Below, piece by piece: positions 43,176-51,129 of a stretch of 64,000 bases of DNA (positions within the stretch are counted from its first letter, which is position 1; each line of letters begins with the position of its first letter). The position numbers and the translations under genes are program-made. Origin of the DNA: Mucilaginibacter arboris (lineage in GTDB: Bacteria; Bacteroidota; Bacteroidia; Sphingobacteriales; Sphingobacteriaceae); NCBI RefSeq assembly GCF_009754915.1, contig NZ_WPIK01000001.1, positions 62,001 to 126,000 of the forward strand, in the 5' to 3' direction. Below the pieces are notes generated by a model. The model ran no database searches. It saw only the letters and a program-made list of their open reading frames with translations, and was not told the DNA's origin.

Positions 43176-44273
43176 ATGAACAAGTTCACATTGGGTGTTG
43201 AAGAAGAGTTTATGGTGATTGACCCGGTAACGCGGGAGCTAATTTCCCACGATCAGAAAATTGTTGAAGGCGCACAGAAAATACATGAAGACCAGGTAAA
43301 GGCAGAAATGCACCAGGCCGTGGTAGAAGTAGGCACACATATCTGCAACAACACAGATGAAGCCCGTAAAGAAGTTTCTAAACTGCGCTTAACGGTTGCA
43401 CAATTAGCCGGCGATCTGGGTTTACGCATTGGCGCTTCGGGTACACACCCATTTTCACATTGGCAAAACCAGTTGATAACCGAGCATCCGCGCTATAATG
43501 AAATTGTGAATGAACTGCAGCAGGCTGCGCGTTCCAATTTGATATTTGGTTTGCATGTACATGTGGGGATTCAATCGCGCGAACTGGCCATTCATATAGC
43601 AAACCAGGTCCGTTACTTTCTGCCTCACGTTTATGCACTTTCTACCAACTCTCCTTTTTGGGTTGGCAGGAATACGGGTTATAAATCTTACCGGACCAAG
43701 GTTTTTGATAAATTTCCAAGAACCGGCATTCCAGATTATTTTAACAGCATCGAAGAGTACGATAATTACATTAAAATGCTGGTGAAAACCAATTGTATCG
43801 ATAATGCTAAAAAAATCTGGTGGGATATCCGTGTCCATCCTTTCTTTGAAACGATTGAGTTCCGGATTTGTGATTGCCCGATGCTGGTAGATGAAACGAT
43901 GGCATTTACAGCGCTTTTTCAGGCTTTATGTGCCAAACTGTACAAGTTGCGGCTGCAAAACATGAAGTTTATTACTTATACCCGTGCTTTAATTAACGAA
44001 AATAAGTGGCGTGCGGCACGTTATGGCATTGATGGCAAAATGATTGATTTCGGTAAAGAAGTAGAAGTAAATACACGCGCATTAATTTTAGAACTACTTG
44101 ATTTTATTGATGATGTGGTAGATGAATTAGGTTGCCGCCAGGATTTGCAGTACATCCATAAAATTTTAGAGCATGGCACCGGTGCAGATCGGCAGTTGGC
44201 AATATATGAGCAAAGAAACAGTTTTGAAGATGTGGTGGATTATATTACTTCACAAACATTAATAGGAATTTAG
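43176..44273 (+). CDS. ybdK: YbdK-type carboxylate-amine ligase (GCS2 family)
   Basis: A 365-residue glutamate-cysteine-ligase-type enzyme of the GCS2/YbdK group. It begins FTLGVEEEFMVIDPVTREL with the metal-binding EEE, then GASGTHPFSHW, LIFGLHVHVGI and TIEFRICDCPM. E. coli YbdK has weak gamma-glutamylcysteine ligase activity but its true product is not known. In this operon it is flanked by two ATP-grasp-type proteins and an amidotransferase, which suggests amide-bond chemistry on an uncharacterised metabolite or peptide. Confidence 0.9.
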   Translation: MNKFTLGVEEEFMVIDPVTRELISHDQKIVEGAQKIHEDQVKAEMHQAVVEVGTHICNNTDEARKEVSKLRLTVAQLAGDLGLRIGASGTHPFSHWQNQLITEHPRYNEIVNELQQAARSNLIFGLHVHVGIQSRELAIHIANQVRYFLPHVYALSTNSPFWVGRNTGYKSYRTKVFDKFPRTGIPDYFNSIEEYDNYIKMLVKTNCIDNAKKIWWDIRVHPFFETIEFRICDCPMLVDETMAFTALFQALCAKLYKLRLQNMKFITYTRALINENKWRAARYGIDGKMIDFGKEVEVNTRALILELLDFIDDVVDELGCRQDLQYIHKILEHGTGADRQLAIYEQRNSFEDVVDYITSQTLIGI

Positions 44274-44276
44274 CCG

Positions 44277-44288
44277 TAAAAGAAGCAT
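44277..44288 (+). repeat. Dispersed motif copy bridging ybdK stop and next start
   Basis: TAAAAGAAGCAT begins 3 bases after the ybdK stop and its final AT is the start of the ATG at 44287. Confidence 0.88.
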
Positions 44289-45123
44289 GACAAGCCCAGA
44301 CAAAACATCTATAAAAGTAGCAATTCTCGATTTATATGCCGGGCATCCAAACCAGGGAATGCGCTGCTTTCAGGAGATATTAGATAGATACCGGAAAGAT
44401 AACCAGCTTGATTTGAGTTATCAGGTTTTTGATGTTCGGGGGAACAACCAGTTTCCGGGAATTGATTTTGATATTTATATTGGTAGCGGCGGACCAGGAA
44501 GTCCTTTAGAAAGTGAAGGTTCTGAATGGGAAAACAATTATTTTACCCTGATCGATCAGATTCAGAAACACAATGATTCCGATCATCCGCAGAAAAAGCA
44601 CGTTTTGTTTGTTTGTCATTCTTTCCAATTAATGTGCAGACATTATGGGTTAGGAACAGTTAATCAAAGACATTCTCCGTCATTTGGTATTTTGCCTGTC
44701 CACCAGACCGAAACAGGCTATCAGGATCCTGTTTTTGCCGGTTTACCAGATCCTTTTTACGCTGTTGATTCACGTTCGTGGCAAGTTATCCAACCAAACT
44801 ACGAACGTTTAGCAGAATTGGGTGCAACACTTTTAGCGATAGAAAAAGAGCGGCCAAATGTAGAATACGAACGTTGTTTGATGGCTATTCGTTTTAGCGA
44901 ATATTTTATCGGGACACAATTTCATCCGGAAGCAGACCCGGAAGGAATGCGGTTGCGTTTGTTAGAGCCTGATAAAAAGGAAGAAACTATTGCAGAACAC
45001 GGAGAGCATAAATATTATGAAATGTTGGAAAGGCTTAACGATCCGGATAAGCTGTTGCTCACTCAAAATACCATGATCCCTAACTTTTTAAACCAGGCCA
45101 TTTTAACTTTTCAGGAAATATAA
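44287..45123 (+). CDS. Class I glutamine amidotransferase
   Basis: A 278-residue GATase I. The oxyanion strand IYIGSGGPGSPLES, the nucleophile elbow FVCHSFQLMCRHYG with the Cys, and the His-Glu pair GTQFHPEADPEGM are all present, so it is probably active. It would supply ammonia or hydrolyse gamma-glutamyl amides for the neighbouring ligases. The start ATG is formed by the end of a motif copy, and no ribosome-binding site is visible. It is followed 11 bases later by the second ATP-grasp-like gene. Confidence 0.85.
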   Translation: MTSPDKTSIKVAILDLYAGHPNQGMRCFQEILDRYRKDNQLDLSYQVFDVRGNNQFPGIDFDIYIGSGGPGSPLESEGSEWENNYFTLIDQIQKHNDSDHPQKKHVLFVCHSFQLMCRHYGLGTVNQRHSPSFGILPVHQTETGYQDPVFAGLPDPFYAVDSRSWQVIQPNYERLAELGATLLAIEKERPNVEYERCLMAIRFSEYFIGTQFHPEADPEGMRLRLLEPDKKEETIAEHGEHKYYEMLERLNDPDKLLLTQNTMIPNFLNQAILTFQEI

Positions 45124-45134
45124 TTTAATAACCA

Positions 45135-46328
45135 ATGGTTTCAGCGGCACGGAAAGCATTTAACGAGCAGTTTTCAGCAGAAAAGTATCAAGATTTTTTA
45201 ACCTGTCTTCATCAGGATTTAAAAGATGAGGTTGCTTTCCGTGTTGCCGAAACGCCGGTCTTTTTAAGCCAGGAATTAAAAGATAAATTAGTGCTTGCAG
45301 GCGATGAAATTTTAAAAACATTGCTTGAGCCTGGTTTTAAAAAACTAACAGATCGTTCCATCCCTAAAAAATGGAAAGTAGCAAACGAAACCAATCATCC
45401 ACATTTTATTGCTTTTGATTTTGCTATCTGCAAAGATCAGCAAGGAGAACTTATACCCAAATTAATTGAATTACAGGGTTTTCCGTCTTTGTATGGTTTC
45501 CAGTCCTTTTTGGCGGATTGTTATCAACAAGCTTATGATTTACCTGCTGATTGGGACATCTATTTTTCCGGGTTAAACAAAGCATCCTATCTGGAACTGT
45601 TTAAAGAAACAATTATCGGCCCTTATCAACCAAAAGAAGTAGTGTTGATGGATGTAGATGCGCATCAGCAAAAAACATCAGTTGATTTTTTAATCACCCA
45701 AAAATATCTTGGTATTCCGATTGTTTCACTGGAAGATTTAAAACAGGAAGGCAAACAATTATACTACCTGGCCGACGATCAAAAAGTATTTATTAAAAGG
45801 ATTTATAATCGTTTAATTTTTGACGAAATTGATACAGACCCGGCTATTTTTGATAAAGTAGTTGATATACGTCAGGATCTGGATGTAGAATGGATTACTC
45901 ACCCGGAATGGTTTTACCGCATTAGTAAATTTACAATGCCTTTTTTACACAGTAAATTTATACCTAAAACCTGGTTTTTAAATGAGCTTCCGTCCATTCC
46001 TGCTAACCTGGAAAATTACGTATTGAAACCGCTGTTTTCTTTTGCCGGGCAAGGTGTAATTATTGATGTAAAAGAAGCAGACATCCATACGATTACTGAT
46101 CCTGAGAACTGGGTTCTTCAGGAAAAAGTAATTTATGAACCTGTAGTGCAGGCACCAGACGATGGCGTAAAATGTGAGATCAGAATTTTGTATCTTTGGC
46201 CCGAAGAAGATAAGCAGCCAACATTGGCTATTAACCTGGCGCGTTTAAGTCGCGGAAAAATGATTGGTGTCCGCTACAATAAAGATTTTAACTGGGTAGG
46301 CGGAACAGTAGCTTTTTTTCCGAAATAA
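45135..46328 (+). CDS. ATP-grasp-like protein, unknown substrate
   Basis: A 397-residue protein known only as a Bacteroidota hypothetical. The C-terminal half has ATP-grasp-like strands (KVFIKRIYNRLIFDEID, YVLKPLFSFAGQGVIIDV, ENWVLQEKVIYEPV, KCEIRILYLWPEE), and the N-terminal half has PHFIAFDFAICKDQQGEL and KLIELQGFPSLYGFQ, the kind of glutathionylspermidine-synthase-like acidic site. I infer an amide ligase; the catalytic set was not verified residue by residue. It is the last gene of the run and carries a degenerate motif copy at 46069-46079. Confidence 0.65.
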   Translation: MVSAARKAFNEQFSAEKYQDFLTCLHQDLKDEVAFRVAETPVFLSQELKDKLVLAGDEILKTLLEPGFKKLTDRSIPKKWKVANETNHPHFIAFDFAICKDQQGELIPKLIELQGFPSLYGFQSFLADCYQQAYDLPADWDIYFSGLNKASYLELFKETIIGPYQPKEVVLMDVDAHQQKTSVDFLITQKYLGIPIVSLEDLKQEGKQLYYLADDQKVFIKRIYNRLIFDEIDTDPAIFDKVVDIRQDLDVEWITHPEWFYRISKFTMPFLHSKFIPKTWFLNELPSIPANLENYVLKPLFSFAGQGVIIDVKEADIHTITDPENWVLQEKVIYEPVVQAPDDGVKCEIRILYLWPEEDKQPTLAINLARLSRGKMIGVRYNKDFNWVGGTVAFFPK

Positions 46329-46361
46329 CACTTATTGAACTAAGCTGCTATTTTTTTCGTT

Positions 46362-46374
46362 ATAAAAGAAGTAT
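46362..46374 (+). repeat. Motif variant after the ATP-grasp run
   Basis: ATAAAAGAAGTAT, the T variant, between the ATP-grasp-like gene and the small Cys-rich gene. Confidence 0.75.
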
Positions 46375-46387
46375 AGCTTTTCAGAAA

Positions 46388-46540
46388 ATGAACATTCAGT
46401 TTTTTATTGTAATCCTTATTTTTATCGGCGCTGTTTTTTATGTTGCCAGAATGATATACAAAAGTTTGACAGCTAAAAAAGGCTGTGGCAGCAATTGTAA
46501 ATGTGGTGTAGATTTTTCTAATGTTCATATTGATAAATAG
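46388..46540 (+). CDS. FeoB-associated Cys-rich membrane peptide
   Basis: A 50-residue frame from ATG 46388: MNIQFFIVILIFIGAVFYVA is one membrane helix, followed by KGCGSNCKCGVDF, the GCG-x2-C-x-C cysteine cluster of FeoB-associated proteins (the family often called FeoB_associated). These small proteins usually sit directly after feoB and are thought to aid ferrous iron uptake. Here no feoA or feoB is in the window, so the peptide is an orphan. It stands 74 bases before the three-domain glycosyltransferase. Confidence 0.75.
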   Translation: MNIQFFIVILIFIGAVFYVARMIYKSLTAKKGCGSNCKCGVDFSNVHIDK

Positions 46541-46614
46541 TTAAGCAATTAAACTCTTGGTTGCAATTTTCCTCCAACCTATTATTACAAATTTAGCTGT
46601 AACTATTTTTATTA

Positions 46615-49600
46615 ATGGCTGATAAACAGATTTTTCAAACAGATTCTCCGGGCAGATGGAACAGGTTAAAATGGCTTAGCAGAACGCTTATTATAATTTT
46701 AATCCTGAGTGCTATTGCTGCGGTTATCACTATTTCTTCTCAGCAATATCCTTCTTTGCCCAACCTGATTGATATTCCTAAAAAGCTAAGCCAAAAAGAG
46801 CTTGATCAGGTAAAAAAATCAAAGAAATTTAAAGAAATAAAGTTAGATGTAAGGCAGATAAAAGAACTTGCCCGCAACCGGAAATTACATCAGCTTAAAC
46901 ATCCAAATAATAAAAACCGATTAAATGTAGGCTTTTTCTGGCCCTGGGACCCACAATCTTTTACGTCGTTAACAGATCATATCAGTAAAATGGATATGGT
47001 AATCAGCGAATCGTTCTCGATTTCTCCTGGTACAGATACATTAAAAGGAAAGTTAGAGCCCGAATTAACCAGGCTTGTTCAAAAAAATAAAAAACCGGTT
47101 ATAGCAATTATAGAAAACTTAGATAACGGTAATTGGGATACAAAAACAATTCAAGCAATTGTTAAAAGTAAAACCCGCCGGACTAAGCTTATCAATAATA
47201 TCCTAACAAAATTGGTTAAATACAATATCAAAGGTGTAGATATTCATTTTGAAGATATTGCCAATCGTAACGACAAAAATTTTGTTGCTTTTGAAAAGGA
47301 GCTTTATACTACACTACATGCAAAAAATTACCTGGTTATGCAGCAGGTGGTACCAAATGACGACGAATATGATTTAAAACTATTGCAAAATTACTGCGAC
47401 TATTTAATTGTAATGGCTTTTAACGATGGCCTTACTGATAGCGATATTTCCGATCAGCACGATGTGGAAAGTATTTTAGATAACATTTGTTCGCAAGTCC
47501 CAAGTGAAAAAGTTATTTTAACCGTTGCAGCCTTAGGTTATGATTGGCCAGAAAATAGTGCAGGCAAAGCAGTAACTTATCAGGAAGCTATACAACTTGC
47601 ACAGGAACATCAAAGTAAAATCAAGTTTAGTCCGGAATCTGCAAACTTAACCTTTACTTATACGGACCTGAACCAGATTAAACATAAGGTCTATTTTACA
47701 GATGCTGCTACCAATTTCAACATTATACGTATGGCGGATGACTGGGCAACTGGTGGTGTGGCTTTATGGCGTTTAGGTTCCGAAGATTCAAGGATATGGA
47801 ATTATTTTGCCAAAAACCTTTCTATTGATTCTTTGCGCAAAACCGGTGTTGATACCGCCAGGCTTACCCGAGTGGGCATGAGCAACCGGGTTGATTATAC
47901 CGGAGATGGAGAAGTGCTCGATTTAGTTTCTACACCTACAGTAGGAAGGCTATCTATAAAACTTGACCCTAAAACATTTATGATACAGGATCAAAATTAC
48001 ATTCAGCTTCCCACTAAATATGTGATCCGTAGGTATGGCTATTCGCCTAAAAAAGTGGTTTTAACTTTTGATGATGGCCCTGACCCTATTTATACACCAC
48101 AAATTCTTGCTATTTTAAAAAGGGAACATGTTCCTGCCGCATTTTTTGTTGTTGGCAGCATGGCAGAAAAAAGCATCCCGTTATTAAGAGAGGAGTTTAA
48201 TGATGGATACGAAATTGGAAACCATACTTATCTCCATCCCGATGTTTCTACCATCAGTTTAAAACGGGTTATATTAGAACTAAATGCCACGCGCCGTTTA
48301 ATTGAAGCCGTAACAGGCCGCAGTACCATTTTATTCCGCCCGCCTTTTAATGCAGATGCAGAACCGCAAAATGTAGCAGAAGTAATCCCGGTTGAGCAAA
48401 GCCGTAAAGAAAATTATATCAATATTGGCGAATCCATCGACCCGAACGACTGGCAACCCGGTGTTACAGCCGATACTATTGTTGCCCGCGCCATTGCCCT
48501 GCGCAATAAAGGTTCTATGATTTTACTGCACGATGCAGGCGGAGATACGCGTCAGGAAACAGTAAAAGCATTGCCACGGATAATAGATTATTATAAAAAG
48601 CACGGCTATCAGTTTACTACCATTGCTAAAATCATCGGAAAAACAAAAGACGAAGTAATGCCGGTAATCCATGATGATGCAACAAGTGTGTTTTTAGGCC
48701 GCTTTTACAGCTTTTTCATCCTGAGTTATTTTTATGGCAACTGGTTTTTGTTCTACGTTTTTTTAATCGCCATCTTCCTGGCTTTAGGCCGCATTATTTT
48801 AGTCGGGGTTTTAGCGTTAAGGCAATTCAGCATTAATAAAAAAACGGTTAGAAAGCTTTCTCCGGATGAATTGCCGCCAGTTAGCATTATTGTTCCGGGT
48901 TATAATGAAGAAGTTACGGTACTGCAAACCATCAGCAGTTTACTAAAAATTAATTATTCGGTTTTTGAAATCATTTTTGTAGATGACGGCTCAAAAGACA
49001 GAACGCTCGAAATTGTTACTGCTGCTTATGGCAATCATCCACAGGTCAAAATCTTTACTAAACCAAACGGCGGCAAGGCAACAGCATTAAATTATGGCAT
49101 TAAAAGAAGCATGTACAATTTTGCAGTTTGTATTGATGCAGATACCCAACTGCAAACGGATGCAGTTTATCACTTAATGACTTATTTTACTGATGAAGAA
49201 ATTGGTGCGGTTGCCGGAACGGTAAAAGTAGGAAATGAAGTGAACCTGATTACACGCTGGCAATCCATCGAATATATTACGGCACAAAACATGGACCGAC
49301 GTGCTTTTGACCTTTTAAACAGCATTACTGTTGTTCCCGGTGCCATCGGTGCTTTTCGTAAAGAAGCCATTGAACAAGCTGGCGGTTTTACTTCTGATAC
49401 TTTGGCCGAGGATTGTGATTTGACCATGCGCATTTTAAAAGAAGGTTACATCATTAGAAATTGCGGTGAAGCTATTGCTTATACAGAAGCGCCTGAAACC
49501 ATAGAAATGCTGGTTAAACAACGTTTTCGCTGGAGTTTTGGCGTGATGCAAAGTTTCTGGAAACATCGTAAAGCTTTATTAAACCCTAAATACCGCTATT

Positions 49601-49953
49601 TTGGAATGGTTGGTATGCCTAATATTTTAATCTTCCAGATTATCCTGCCCTTATTTTCGCCGCTGGCAGATTTAATGATGATTGCCAGTTTATTTGGCGG
49701 AGACCCGGGAAAAATGTTGATCTATTACTTGGTTTTTGTATTGGTAGATCTTTTTGTGGGCGTACTTGCCTTTAAAATGGAAAAAGAAGATTACCGAAAA
49801 TTGATCTACATCATTCCGCAACGTTTTATGTGGCGGCAGTTGATGTATTACGTACTTTTTAAATCAGTCCGTAAAGCTTTAAAAGGAGAATTGCATGGTT
49901 GGGGTAATTTAAAACGTACCGGAACGGTAAGTATGCAGGAAGCTAAAATTTAG
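46615..49953 (+). CDS. Three-domain GH18-like / polysaccharide deacetylase / GT2 membrane protein
   Basis: A 1112-residue fusion. A membrane helix at about 24-44 is followed by a GH18-like barrel (about 90-400; NIKGVDIHFEDIAN and LIVMAFND). Then comes a NodB-type deacetylase (about 470-690; VVLTFDDGPDP, GNHTYLHPDVS, LFRPPFNAD), a helix pair (about 700-740), a GT2 synthase (about 750-1000; VSIIVPGYNEEV, CIDADTQLQ, AEDCDLTMR and the QRFRWSFG motif) and C-terminal helices. This is an all-in-one beta-linked GlcNAc-type polymer synthase with a deacetylase and glycosidase-like module outside. A motif copy at 49101-49112 encodes KRSM, and another abuts the stop. Confidence 0.88.
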   Translation: MADKQIFQTDSPGRWNRLKWLSRTLIIILILSAIAAVITISSQQYPSLPNLIDIPKKLSQKELDQVKKSKKFKEIKLDVRQIKELARNRKLHQLKHPNNKNRLNVGFFWPWDPQSFTSLTDHISKMDMVISESFSISPGTDTLKGKLEPELTRLVQKNKKPVIAIIENLDNGNWDTKTIQAIVKSKTRRTKLINNILTKLVKYNIKGVDIHFEDIANRNDKNFVAFEKELYTTLHAKNYLVMQQVVPNDDEYDLKLLQNYCDYLIVMAFNDGLTDSDISDQHDVESILDNICSQVPSEKVILTVAALGYDWPENSAGKAVTYQEAIQLAQEHQSKIKFSPESANLTFTYTDLNQIKHKVYFTDAATNFNIIRMADDWATGGVALWRLGSEDSRIWNYFAKNLSIDSLRKTGVDTARLTRVGMSNRVDYTGDGEVLDLVSTPTVGRLSIKLDPKTFMIQDQNYIQLPTKYVIRRYGYSPKKVVLTFDDGPDPIYTPQILAILKREHVPAAFFVVGSMAEKSIPLLREEFNDGYEIGNHTYLHPDVSTISLKRVILELNATRRLIEAVTGRSTILFRPPFNADAEPQNVAEVIPVEQSRKENYINIGESIDPNDWQPGVTADTIVARAIALRNKGSMILLHDAGGDTRQETVKALPRIIDYYKKHGYQFTTIAKIIGKTKDEVMPVIHDDATSVFLGRFYSFFILSYFYGNWFLFYVFLIAIFLALGRIILVGVLALRQFSINKKTVRKLSPDELPPVSIIVPGYNEEVTVLQTISSLLKINYSVFEIIFVDDGSKDRTLEIVTAAYGNHPQVKIFTKPNGGKATALNYGIKRSMYNFAVCIDADTQLQTDAVYHLMTYFTDEEIGAVAGTVKVGNEVNLITRWQSIEYITAQNMDRRAFDLLNSITVVPGAIGAFRKEAIEQAGGFTSDTLAEDCDLTMRILKEGYIIRNCGEAIAYTEAPETIEMLVKQRFRWSFGVMQSFWKHRKALLNPKYRYFGMVGMPNILIFQIILPLFSPLADLMMIASLFGGDPGKMLIYYLVFVLVDLFVGVLAFKMEKEDYRKLIYIIPQRFMWRQLMYYVLFKSVRKALKGELHGWGNLKRTGTVSMQEAKI

Positions 49954-49966
49954 ATGCTTCTTTTAT
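49954..49966 (-). repeat. Dispersed motif copy directly after the GT2 fusion stop
   Basis: Plus strand ATGCTTCTTTTAT starts at the base after TAG. A facing copy lies at 50121. Confidence 0.9.
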
Positions 49967-50001
49967 TGCACAAAAATTAGTGTGCCCTTTTTCCCTCCAC
50001 T

Positions 50002-50096
50002 TTGCCATGTCGATACCATGAAGAAATCTTCATCAAATAATACAGTATAATCATTTGAAGAAGATCTCTCTTTAATCGGATGACAGAACAATGCTA
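50002..50096. repeat. Second repeat family, degenerate copy
   Basis: Imperfect inverted arms around GAAGAAATCTTCATC (left) and GAAGAAGATCTCTCTTTAATC with GGATGACAG (right). The arm ends resemble the CGGAATGACAG and AGATCTT parts of the copies at 60147 and 62361. It sits between two facing copies of the dispersed 13-base motif. Confidence 0.55.
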
Positions 50097-50120
50097 TTCA
50101 CCTATTTCTGCATTACCTTA

Positions 50121-50131
50121 AAAAGAAGTAT
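50121..50131 (+). repeat. Motif variant at the pectinesterase stop
   Basis: AAAAGAAGTAT followed by CAG; it overlaps the pectinesterase stop codon. Confidence 0.7.
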
Positions 50132-51096
50132 CAGTCTGGTTTCCAACCTCGAAAAATATTTTGAAGCGTATATTGCTTAGCTTCTTCATCTGTTAACTGT
50201 TTCGCCCAGTTAACCCTTTCTGCTGCATTTGCCCCTGGCCCCGTACTTTTATATTCTGCATATTGCGCTGTTTTTTCGTTGTTGGCATTGCCCCAGTTGT
50301 TCCAGCCTTTTAGGTTGATCTGTTTGCCTAAATCACAATTTAAATAAGCAACTTTAGCATAAGGCCGCCACGGCCTGCCAAGATAAAAGGAACCTTCAGG
50401 TGCATCGCCGGTTATTTTACAATGCAAAAAAACATAACCATATTTTGTACTATCGGGCGTAGAAGCAGCAGTTACAAAACCGTTCTTTTTGCAGAACAAT
50501 TCGCAATCTTCAAAAACAGCGGTGGAAGAACCGAAGATAAAATCGACTGTACCTTCAATATAGCAGTTTTTATAATATTGGCGGCTGCCGTAACCAAAAG
50601 TATATAAAGTATCCTGAAAGCCTAAGAAACGGCAGTTTTTAAAGATCATCCGGTCGCCGGAAGTCCAAACTGCAACTGCTTGTCCAATCGGGCCTGCCGT
50701 ATTTTGAAAAGTGATATTTTCGGCAGAAAAATCATTTCCATAAATAAAGAAGCCGGCAGAGCCAGATGTTCCTATTTCTTCGCCAAACTGGTTTTTCTTT
50801 TGATGGTAATCATCATAAGTAATAATGGTTTTTCCCACGTTCTCACCAATAAACTTCACCATTGTTTTATTTGTAGGAAGTGTGAGTTTCTCTTTGTAAA
50901 TACCATTTTTGATAAATACTGTAGTAGTTTGCTTCCGCAACGCTGGCACGGCATTAATTGCTTCCTGTACCGTTTTAAAATTGCCGCTGCCATCTTTTGC
51001 GACTACAAAATCGTATTGCTTTTGCTGTGCTTTAACTGCGTTTGCAGCAAATAACAGAACTATAAAAAGTAGGCGTAAAAAAAGCATGTTTTTCAT
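50131..51096 (-). CDS. Pectinesterase (CE8)
   Basis: A 321-residue secreted enzyme that removes methyl groups from pectin. The signal peptide is MLFLRLLFIVLLFAANAVKA; the start MKNMLF at 51096 is chosen because the longer frame (MMLLLSDKN) is the dispersed motif read in frame. CE8 landmarks are GPIGQAVAVWTSGD, FLGFQDTLYTFG, GTVDFIFGSSTAVFEDC and the substrate Arg-Trp in LGRPWRPYAKV. It suggests growth on plant matter, in keeping with the fucose or rhamnose operon next to it, since rhamnose is a pectin sugar. Confidence 0.92.
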   Translation of the reverse strand: MKNMLFLRLLFIVLLFAANAVKAQQKQYDFVVAKDGSGNFKTVQEAINAVPALRKQTTTVFIKNGIYKEKLTLPTNKTMVKFIGENVGKTIITYDDYHQKKNQFGEEIGTSGSAGFFIYGNDFSAENITFQNTAGPIGQAVAVWTSGDRMIFKNCRFLGFQDTLYTFGYGSRQYYKNCYIEGTVDFIFGSSTAVFEDCELFCKKNGFVTAASTPDSTKYGYVFLHCKITGDAPEGSFYLGRPWRPYAKVAYLNCDLGKQINLKGWNNWGNANNEKTAQYAEYKSTGPGANAAERVNWAKQLTDEEAKQYTLQNIFRGWKPD

Positions 51097-51116
51097 TTGA
51101 TGTAGATTTTTATCCG

Positions 51117-51129
51117 ATAAAAGAAGCAT
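51117..51129 (+). repeat. Dispersed motif copy between pectinesterase and dehydrogenase
   Basis: GATAAAAGAAGCATC (motif 51117-51129), ending on the stop codon of the dehydrogenase gene. Confidence 0.9.

Noticed and set aside
46340-46528. 62-codon minus-strand frame opposite the Cys-rich peptide
   Set aside because: Shadow of the plus-strand 50-residue gene, which has a recognisable helix and cysteine cluster.
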